Part shown: piece by piece, positions 15,501 through 19,843 of the stretch
Layout of the letters: each line of letters starts with the position of its first letter
How positions within the stretch are numbered: position 1 is the first letter of the stretch
From: an uncultured Eubacteriales bacterium
GTDB taxonomy: Bacteria; Bacillota; Clostridia; Christensenellales; Borkfalkiaceae
Assembly: GCA_900545325.1 (NCBI GenBank)
Contig: UQZE01000019.1
Span: 1-19,843 of the forward strand
Reading direction: 5' to 3'
DNA length: 19,843 nt
Notes under the pieces: model-generated
Database searches by the model: none
What the model was told of the DNA's origin: nothing
What the model saw: the letters and a program-made list of their open reading frames with translations, nothing else
Program-made: the position numbers and the translations under genes

Positions 15501-16453
15501 GCGCAACAGAGATAGGGCAAGTGTGTTGCATGCTGAAATCCAGCACTAATGCAAAGGGAATTGGTGATGTTATTATTTCGCAAGACGGTAAAGTATTTAC
15601 CGTTACAACTGAAAATGATACTTCATGGTGTGGTCCTATTACTGCACTTATAAAAGGGTCGAAAGGGGATACAGGCGCAAGAGGCGACGGCTGGTATAGA
15701 GTAGACAGTGATTACTTAGATACTGTTACAAGTATACCTCGTAACGTCATTTATCCTACTACGCCTGCTACACTTAATGTAAATGAAACTGTTATATTTT
15801 CATCTGGCAGACTTGCGTCTGTTGCAAGTCAGAGCGGCGATACTGTTACAGTTACTTTACGCGATATATATTTTAAAGGGCCTGCGGGGGCGAACGGTAC
15901 AAATGGTAAAGATTACTTGATTTATAAAGACGGCACTATTACAGGAAGTTCTAATGTAAGTTCTTTTTCAACAATGGTTAATAATGAAGATTTTAACAGA
16001 ACTCCAGTAATTGGTGAATATTTTATTTGCAATTATGAAGAAAGTAATTCGGTTGGTGCCCTTAAAATATATAGTTGTATATTTGAAGTAGCACTGGTTG
16101 GTGATACGCAAACCCTTGTAAGTGTGTTTCAATATAAATTAGTATATACTGATTATTATGAACATCATATTACTTTCAACCAAAATGGTGTAGCAAGAGC
16201 GATATTCACTATAACAAATAGTAGAAAATCTACTTATTCTACTGTTGGTGACCTTATATCATATCTCGAACCTCAAAAACCATATCAAATGAATGGCTGG
16301 TATAGAGAAAGTTCTTCAAATATCTGTTGGGGTGTTAGCTGTATAATTACTACCGATGGTAAATTAAATTTTATTTTCTGCGGAAACTCTGGTGAAGTAA
16401 GTTACGAAGTGGAAGAAGATGAAATTATCACCGATTTAACTATAAAATTATAA
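12503..16453 (+). pseudogene. Phage tail-fibre/receptor-binding-like protein, 5' end deleted
   Basis: The open frame (from 12482) begins without a start codon and first reads an Ala-rich helical segment (KEAKAASKEAAASAAAAQNA). Counting from the TTG at 12662 as residue 1, 1263 residues follow. Four beta-rich modules begin with a KNLFN/D motif (about 5, 152, 448 and 616), arranged as a two-module unit present twice. A carbohydrate-binding-like module is at about 870-915 (WNSATTYNENDLV…YVC…W). Three short collagen-like Gly-X-Y runs are at about 920-937, 997-1011 and 1072-1085. A C-terminal domain spans about 1168-1263. This order is typical of phage tail fibres and receptor-binding proteins of Clostridia. 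GGAGAGG lies 8 nt before TTG 12662, so residual translation is conceivable, but I see no promoter. Confidence 0.8.
12659..15043 (+). repeat. Diverged tandem duplication inside the tail-fibre gene
   Basis: Three DNA blocks recur with a steady offset: 12659-12709 with 14003-14053 (offset 1344), 13091-13150 with 14480-14539 (1389), and 13592-13644 with 14987-15039 (1395). The blocks are about 85-93% identical by eye, while the sequence between them has diverged strongly. This is a duplicated two-module unit. Confidence 0.8.
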
Positions 16454-16467
16454 AAGGAGAAAGAAAA

Positions 16468-16782
16468 ATGGAAAAGAGAGAAAAAGACGGACTTATCGCG
16501 TTCGATTACAAAAGCGAAAGCGCAAAGGCGACCTATGACAAGGTTATCATAAAGGCGGACGTGATCACGGACGGGGACAAAGCCAAAGGGATTTTTAAGT
16601 TCCTTTTCAATGGCGCGGAACTGCCGCAGGAACGGCGGGAGTTTAATACAATCATAGACCGGCATGGCAATATTTACGGTCAGATCTACGCCCTTGGCCG
16701 CCAGCGTTTAGGCTTTGAAGACCATTACATAGACGAAGAGGGGCAGACGCTCAACGTTAAACCCGAGGCGGTAATCAAATGA
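16468..16782 (+). CDS. Small phage-like protein of unknown function
   Basis: 104 residues, soluble, mixed charge, no signal or membrane segment. It appears beta-rich in the first half (GLIAFDYKSESAKATYDKVIIKADVITDG) and central part (NTIIDRHGNIYGQIYAL). I recognise no family. AAAGGAG sits 9 nt before the ATG and 14 nt separate it from the tail-fibre stop. Its TGA overlaps the next start (ATGA), so the two are translationally coupled. Small genes between a tail fibre and a holin are common in phages of Bacillota; accessory fibre or baseplate roles are possible but not shown. Confidence 0.8.
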   Translation: MEKREKDGLIAFDYKSESAKATYDKVIIKADVITDGDKAKGIFKFLFNGAELPQERREFNTIIDRHGNIYGQIYALGRQRLGFEDHYIDEEGQTLNVKPEAVIK

Positions 16783-17321
16783 ATGAAGAGATTCGTGCGA
16801 TGATCGAGAGGGAAAAGGCTGAGATTGAAAACGAAAATAAATTTTCTGAAATAGACTTTCAGCAAAAATCCAAATCGCGTCCACCCGGAGATATGGTGCC
16901 TAAAGAATTGGTAAAAGAGGGCGTTAATGCGGCGGTCATACATAAAATAAAAAACGATGAAACCGTTAAAGAGCAGTTGTTGAAAACTGCGGACACCATT
17001 ATCGGAACGGAGATCGAGCAGAAAAAAAACGATGCGGAAAAAGAGGAAAAACGCGCGGTCTTTGAAAACAACAAAGATGCGTGCGATCTTTATGGTATCG
17101 ATGAAAAGACCGTGCCAAAGTGGGTGGTAAAATTTGCAAAATACGTACAAAATTTTTGGTATGCGATTTGGCTGGTGGTTGGATTTTTTACAACGGCACC
17201 CGTGGTGTTTTTGTCGAAGAAAATAAAAGTTATTTTCAAAAGAACTTGGATCGCGGTATTGCTTGCTTTAGTAATTTATTTGGCCGTCATATTTGTGCCG
17301 GTACTGATAAAAATAATTTAA
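16779..17321 (+). CDS. Protein with long charged helix and two C-terminal membrane helices
   Basis: 180 residues. Residues 1-30 and 55-100 are very rich in Glu, Lys and Asn and likely helical or coiled coil. Two hydrophobic helices lie at the end, about 126-145 (NFWYAIWLVVGFFTTAPVVF) and 156-178, joined by a basic loop (LSKKIKVIFKR). No signal peptide is present, so the long N-terminal region is probably cytoplasmic and tail-anchored. No family recognised. The start overlaps the previous stop (ATGA). The next gene starts 13 nt downstream after AGGAGG. The shape could suit a membrane-tethered adaptor or a lysis-associated protein; this is inference only. Confidence 0.8.
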   Translation: MNEEIRAMIEREKAEIENENKFSEIDFQQKSKSRPPGDMVPKELVKEGVNAAVIHKIKNDETVKEQLLKTADTIIGTEIEQKKNDAEKEEKRAVFENNKDACDLYGIDEKTVPKWVVKFAKYVQNFWYAIWLVVGFFTTAPVVFLSKKIKVIFKRTWIAVLLALVIYLAVIFVPVLIKII

Positions 17322-17334
17322 GGAGGTGAAGGTT

Positions 17335-17601
17335 ATGGATAACATGATGGACATGCTTAACGAGGCGCTTGAAGAGTATGCAAGAGAGCGTATTCAGATC
17401 GAGGAGCGGGATGATTCGGCGGAAATCGAAGAAAAAGTAAACGAATACCGAAAAGTTCTGCGCGAAGAATTCAAGGCGCTGCAGGCAAAGAAACTCGATG
17501 AAGTTCGCGTTTCGGAGGAAGCGGTTCGTCGGCTGATCGATAAGGCAAAGCAAAATGCCGAAAAAAACGAATCGGCGGCGGGCGAGATCGAGAACATCTA
17601 A
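17335..17601 (+). CDS. Small acidic coiled-coil protein
   Basis: 88 residues from the ATG at 17335 (MDNMMDMLNEALEEYA…). AGGAGG ends 8 nt upstream, and that is why I reject the GTG at 17326, which overlaps it. The protein is almost wholly Glu/Lys/Arg/Ala with regular hydrophobic spacing, so one long helix or coiled coil is expected. No domain recognised. The stop codon abuts the AAGGAGG of the next gene. Confidence 0.75.
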   Translation: MDNMMDMLNEALEEYARERIQIEERDDSAEIEEKVNEYRKVLREEFKALQAKKLDEVRVSEEAVRRLIDKAKQNAEKNESAAGEIENI

Positions 17602-17614
17602 AGGAGGTATTTTT

Positions 17615-17920
17615 ATGACTCAATTTGAAACGAATTTAAGAAATCTTAAGGCGAACCTGGAAGCAGAAAAAGAATCGTACAAACAGGAGCGGTGGAGCGA
17701 GCTTCGCGCGACTAAGCTCGCCGCATATCGGCAGCAACAGGAAAAGCTTTGCAACGAAGGTATTACCGTATTGCAAAAAAAGAAAGAAGAGGCCTGTCTG
17801 CAAAAAGAAGACGAACTGAAAACCGCGTTGGAGAACGAAACTGAAAGCTTGTTCGGTACGGCGGCGGAATATCTTACCAAAGCCTTAAGTGCTTTTGAAC
17901 AGGGAGGCGGCCAAAAATGA
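17615..17920 (+). CDS. Small coiled-coil protein
   Basis: 101 residues from the ATG at 17615, with AAGGAGG 8 nt before it. Heptad-like helical sequence runs through nearly the whole length (FETNLRNLKANLEAEKES…, LQKKKEEACLQKEDELKTAL). Composition resembles the preceding 88-residue protein, and the two could form a hetero-coiled coil. The frame is open upstream to 17555, but that part overlaps the previous gene and has no ribosome-binding site. The stop overlaps the next start (ATGA), so translation is coupled to the holin-like gene. Confidence 0.75.
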   Translation: MTQFETNLRNLKANLEAEKESYKQERWSELRATKLAAYRQQQEKLCNEGITVLQKKKEEACLQKEDELKTALENETESLFGTAAEYLTKALSAFEQGGGQK

Positions 17921-18432
17921 AAGTACAGGTACTGATGTACGCTGTTTGCGCAGCGATTGCGGTCGGCGCTGTTATCATAACGTCGATTGCGAAAGTAATC
18001 GTTTGCGCTTTGGTGAAAAGACACGGAAAAGACATGTCGGGTAATATCAAAGAATATGTTTTTACCCCGATTGCCTTGATACTTTCCGCACTCGGCCAAT
18101 ACTTATGGCTCGACAAGGGTATAAAATTAAACGACGACGAACAATTTATTCTTATCGTTATATGTTTCAGCGTAGGTACGATGTTGATTTACTGGCTGAT
18201 ATTTCAGCCTACGCGCAAACTTGCGCAGGCGATCATAAAGACTTTGGCGGAAAAAGCACAGTTGACGCCTGTTTTGGATATGGCCGAAGAGGTTGTTGCG
18301 CAGGCGAATGAAGTCGAAAAAGCGAAAAGCGATTTACCCAAAAAAGCAAACGATGATGTTTCGGACAATGCCGAAAAGAGTTTGCAGGAACTGGTAGAGG
18401 CAATAAAAAACAATAATATAAAGCCGTCGTAA
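17917..18432 (+). CDS. Holin-like membrane protein with charged tail, function unproven
   Basis: 171 residues. Three predicted membrane helices at about 4-33, 48-64 and 76-97, then a cytoplasmic-looking charged tail of 70 residues (KAKSDLPKKANDDVSDNAEKS…). The helix number and position after a tail fibre suggest a phage holin, but the first helix is long, the tail is longer than in most holins, and no endolysin follows in the element. It is the last gene of the cassette; its TAA lies in the loop of the terminator at 18420-18450. Confidence 0.75.
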   Translation: MKVQVLMYAVCAAIAVGAVIITSIAKVIVCALVKRHGKDMSGNIKEYVFTPIALILSALGQYLWLDKGIKLNDDEQFILIVICFSVGTMLIYWLIFQPTRKLAQAIIKTLAEKAQLTPVLDMAEEVVAQANEVEKAKSDLPKKANDDVSDNAEKSLQELVEAIKNNNIKPS

Positions 18433-18450
18433 GACGGCTTTTATTTTTTA
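18420..18450 (+). terminator. Terminator of the five-gene late cassette
   Basis: A perfect 9-bp stem AAAGCCGTC/GACGGCTTT, loop GTAA, then a T-rich tail. The stop codon of the preceding gene sits in the loop. Confidence 0.9.
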
Positions 18451-18456
18451 GTATAA

Positions 18457-18477
18457 ACACATAAAAAAAATATGTGT
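18457..18477. promoter_or_regulatory. Upstream HicB-type operator palindrome
   Basis: ACACATA, a 7-A spacer, and TATGTGT. The same half-sites recur at 18498-18517, with centres about 40 bp apart (roughly four helical turns), upstream of the -35. Confidence 0.65.
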
Positions 18478-18494
18478 AAAAGCACAAAAAACAT

Positions 18495-18523
18495 TTGACA
18501 CATAAAAAAATATGTGTTATAAT
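18495..18523 (+). promoter_or_regulatory. hicAB promoter, exact consensus
   Basis: TTGACA (18495-18500), a 17-bp spacer, and TATAAT (18518-18523), both exact consensus. The operator palindrome at 18498-18517 fills the spacer. So strong a promoter makes sense only if it is tightly repressed. Confidence 0.9.
18498..18517. promoter_or_regulatory. Operator palindrome inside the hicAB promoter spacer
   Basis: ACACATA, six A's, and TATGTGT. It lies exactly between -35 and -10, so bound repressor (probably HicB through its C-terminal ribbon-helix-helix) would exclude RNA polymerase. Confidence 0.75.
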
Positions 18524-18548
18524 AAAATCGCAATTAAGGAGGACGGCA

Positions 18549-18734
18549 ATGAACAGCAGCGAAATCATAAAACGATTAAAAGCTGACGGGTGGTACGAAG
18601 TAAACGTTGTAGGCAGTCATCATCAATTCAAACACGGAAACAAGCCTGGCAGGGTAACGGTAAAACATCCGTGTAAAGATGTGCCAATAGGCACTCAAAA
18701 GTCGATAGAAAGGCAATCGGGGTTAAAATTTTAA
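18549..18734 (+). CDS. hicA: HicA-family mRNA interferase toxin
   Basis: 61 residues with a double-stranded-RNA-binding-like fold. Family hallmarks are EIIKRLKADGWYEV, the catalytic His24 in GSHHQF, and the end block TVKHPCKDVPIGTQKSI. HicA toxins cleave translated mRNA and tmRNA and cause growth arrest until neutralised by HicB. AAGGAGG at 18536-18542 sets the ATG at 18549. It is the first gene of the pair, as is usual for hicAB. All the key residues appear present, so it should be active. Confidence 0.95.
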   Translation: MNSSEIIKRLKADGWYEVNVVGSHHQFKHGNKPGRVTVKHPCKDVPIGTQKSIERQSGLKF

Positions 18735-18739
18735 CCCCG
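18718..18739. repeat. Perfect 22-bp palindrome over the hicA stop codon
   Basis: The half-site CGGGGTTAAAA is followed directly by its complement. It includes the last hicA codons and stop and lies 30 bp before hicB. There is no T-tract, so it is not a normal terminator. It could be an mRNA hairpin tuning the toxin/antitoxin ratio, or a protein-binding site. Confidence 0.7.
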
Positions 18740-18769
18740 CGGGCATACTATAAATAAGGAGAGAGAAAA

Positions 18770-19174
18770 ATGAAAGATATTTATTGTTATGCAGCAATTT
18801 TAGAAAAAGGTAAGGAAGGGGGATACGGCGTATATTTTCCCGATCTGCCCGGATGTGTAAGCGGAGGCGACACGATGGAAGAGGCGATGCGGGATGCGAA
18901 AGAAGCGTTGCTTTTGCACTTGTATGGCATGGAAGAAGACGGAGAAAAAATTCCCGCGGCGACTTCGCCTGATAAGATTACGCATGCGGAAAATGAATTT
19001 GTTTTTTTGGTAGAAGTCAATTACAAACTTTATAAAGGTATGATGGCTCGCCAGCGTAAAACATGCACGTTAACGATTCCTGCGGCGCTCTATGCTGCGG
19101 CTAAAGAAAGTGGGGTAAATATGTCGCAAGTATTTCAGGATGCCTTGCGCGAACAGTTAGGATTGAACGGTTAA
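18770..19174 (+). CDS. hicB: HicB-family antitoxin and autorepressor
   Basis: 134 residues. The N-terminal partial RNase H-like domain (about 1-70) has the family core YYxAxLEKG…GGYGVYFPDLPGCVSGGDTMEEAMRDAKEAL. The C-terminal 40 residues (CTLTIPAALYAAAKESGVNMSQVFQDALREQLG) form a ribbon-helix-helix DNA-binding domain. HicB binds and blocks HicA and represses the operon; the twin ACACATA/TATGTGT palindromes are the likely operators. AAGGAGAG lies 8 nt before the ATG, and 35 nt separate it from hicA. It is the last gene of the element, adjacent to the right arm. Confidence 0.95.
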   Translation: MKDIYCYAAILEKGKEGGYGVYFPDLPGCVSGGDTMEEAMRDAKEALLLHLYGMEEDGEKIPAATSPDKITHAENEFVFLVEVNYKLYKGMMARQRKTCTLTIPAALYAAAKESGVNMSQVFQDALREQLGLNG

Positions 19175-19180
19175 AAATGA

Positions 19181-19227
19181 GGCACGAATTGAGGCACAAA
19201 AAATTAAATTAGTATAAAAAATAATGC
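19181..19227 (+). repeat. Right arm repeats, partner of 10582-10640
   Basis: GGCACGAATT and AGGCACAAAAAATTAAA (19181-19208), then TTAGTATAAAAAATAATGC (19209-19227). These are the left-arm motifs in the same orientation with the order of the two blocks swapped. They lie about 70 bp inside attR. Confidence 0.55.
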
Positions 19228-19295
19228 AATAAAATGATATAAATGCGTGAAAATTGGATAAAACAGGCATAAAAAAGCACGAAAATTCACGCCTT

Positions 19296-19318
19296 TTCAA
19301 ATCCTGTCATCCGCACCA
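19296..19318 (+). repeat. attR: right attachment site, tRNA-Leu 3' end copy
   Basis: TTCAAATCC… through CCA, matching attL at 22 of 23 bases (A for C at the sixth base). No tRNA precedes it, so it is a bare 3' end copy and marks the right boundary of the element. Confidence 0.92.
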
Positions 19319-19323
19319 AAATT

Positions 19324-19366
19324 GGGCAAAAACGTGCAAAAGGTATCGTTTTTGCCCTTATTTTTT
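19324..19366 (+). terminator. Orphaned host terminator, probably of tRNA-Leu before integration
   Basis: An 11-bp stem GGGCAAAAACG/CGTTTTTGCCC with a 12-nt loop and a T-rich tail, 6 bp past attR. In an empty site it would directly follow the tRNA CCA. Confidence 0.85.
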
Positions 19367-19433
19367 GCTTTTTAATGGAGTTTTTTAGAAGCTTTGGTGC
19401 TAAACTCTTGAATATCCTTCCCGAACCCCGATC

Positions 19434-19843
19434 TCAACCTCGTATGCTGATTGTTTCTTTTTTATCTAAATACCGTCTATTATTTATATAATAGAATAAT
19501 TTTAATGCCGCGCAAAATAAACTTACCAGTATTGTATAGTATAGGATCGTCAAAACGGCGTTAATCGACATATTTTCGGAAATCGATAAAAACTCCGGTT
19601 TTATAATGTAATAAATAAACGTAATACCTCTCATCTCTATATCGTAAAAAACTAATGCCCAACACAACATGCCGAGAATCGTAATCCAGATAAGCAATTT
19701 GCTTCTTCTGTCGAATTTATAATTCGTAAAAAGATAAATCCCGCATATCAGTAAGTATCCGTGACTGAAACAACCGATGAGGAGTTCTTTTACAGATATT
19801 TCGTCGGTAACGGTAAAACCGAAAAATATATAGAAAAAAAAAA
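19434..19843 (-). CDS. Multi-spanning membrane protein, N-terminus cut by contig end
   Basis: About 135 C-terminal residues of a membrane protein; the frame runs off the contig end, so the TTG at 19697 is not a real start. Three hydrophobic helices are visible: about 50-80 bp either side of 19740 (LLIGCFSHGYLLICGIYLF), 19640-19700 (LLIWITILGMLCWALVFYDI) and 19480-19565 (NAVLTILYYTILVSLFCAALKLFYYI). The loops are basic on the inner face (NYKFDRRSK, NNRRYLDKK). No family recognised. It is AT-rich compared with the core genes to the left, so it may itself lie in accessory DNA. The outermost bases are a homopolymer, so the last few codons are uncertain. Confidence 0.65.
   Translation of the reverse strand, partial: FFFYIFFGFTVTDEISVKELLIGCFSHGYLLICGIYLFTNYKFDRRSKLLIWITILGMLCWALVFYDIEMRGITFIYYIIKPEFLSISENMSINAVLTILYYTILVSLFCAALKLFYYINNRRYLDKKETISIRG

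Larger units (their letters stand above)
10520..19318. mobile_element. Integrated 8.8-kb prophage remnant in tRNA-Leu
   Basis: It is bounded by a 23-bp direct repeat (one mismatch) made of the 3' end of tRNA-Leu. Just inside the left end is a tyrosine integrase reading toward attL, the usual layout for tRNA-targeting elements. Cargo in order: integrase, zinc-finger protein and a PcfJ-like fragment (minus); a truncated tail-fibre-like gene, five small phage-like genes and HicAB (plus). It lacks replication, packaging, capsid, tail-tube, repressor and lysin genes, and it has an abrupt junction near 12500. I infer a prophage, or phage-derived element, that lost its centre; it could instead be a small satellite. 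It is visibly more AT-rich than the flanking core genes. Confidence 0.85.

Noticed and set aside
15260..16453. Diversity-generating retroelement acting on the tail-fibre C-terminus
   Set aside because: No reverse transcriptase, no template repeat and no C-type-lectin variable region with adenine-rich codons could be found in the window.
17326..17334. GTG start for the 88-residue coiled-coil gene
   Set aside because: The GTG is part of the AGGAGGTG ribosome-binding sequence itself; the ATG at 17335 is 8 nt away.
17917..18432. Firm call of phage holin
   Set aside because: Topology and position fit, but the long charged tail, absence of a lysin and lack of any recognisable motif leave it as holin-like only.
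18450..18530. Start of a CRISPR array (two palindromic repeats)
   Set aside because: Only two copies of different length, about 20 bp apart, one lying exactly inside a consensus promoter; operators explain them better.

Overview
The window looks like one end-to-end assembled contig from a Clostridia-like bacterium (Bacillota). The reasons are textbook AAGGAGG ribosome-binding sites, near-consensus TTGACA/TATAAT promoters with 17-bp spacers, a single-chain dimeric glycyl-tRNA synthetase, a MacB-type ABC transporter fused in one chain, and a CCA-encoding tRNA-Leu. I cannot name a genus. The first 11 bases match the 3' end of a standard Illumina adapter, so the true sequence starts at about position 12. 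The gene at each contig end is cut off.

Region 1 (12-10458) is GC-rich chromosomal core. In order it holds the 3' part of a ComEC-like metallo-beta-lactamase-fold gene; a MacB/FtsX-type ABC transporter with its own promoter; glyS (minus) and glnS (plus), divergent from a shared 175-bp region with very short leaders; a CvpA-family membrane protein; a minus-strand lipoprotein; a membrane-anchored protein of unknown function; and guaB, co-transcribed with it. Strong hairpin terminators separate the convergent units.

Region 2 (10459-19318) is a tRNA-Leu(CAG) gene whose 3' end is the attachment site of an 8.8-kb integrated element. A 23-bp direct repeat with one mismatch (T-loop to CCA of the tRNA) lies at 10520-10542 and 19296-19318. 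The element is visibly more AT-rich over most of its length. It carries a tyrosine integrase pointing at attL, a small zinc-finger protein, and the 3' fragment of a PcfJ-like gene, all on the minus strand. An abrupt junction near 12500 leads into a plus-strand phage tail-fibre-like gene that has lost its 5' end. Five small, tightly coupled genes of unknown function follow (membrane proteins and charged helical proteins, one holin-like), then a terminator and a HicAB toxin-antitoxin operon with two operator palindromes. I read this as a prophage collapsed by a large internal deletion, leaving the integration end, the tail-fibre/late end and the addiction module. An assembly chimera at 12500 is the main alternative.

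Region 3 (19319-19843) is host sequence again. It has a terminator hairpin that probably served the tRNA before integration, and a minus-strand multi-spanning membrane protein running off the contig end.

The most interesting items are the deletion junction, the five-gene unknown cassette, the integrase with a Rep-like N-terminal motif, the arm-like repeats inside both element ends, and the HicAB operator architecture.
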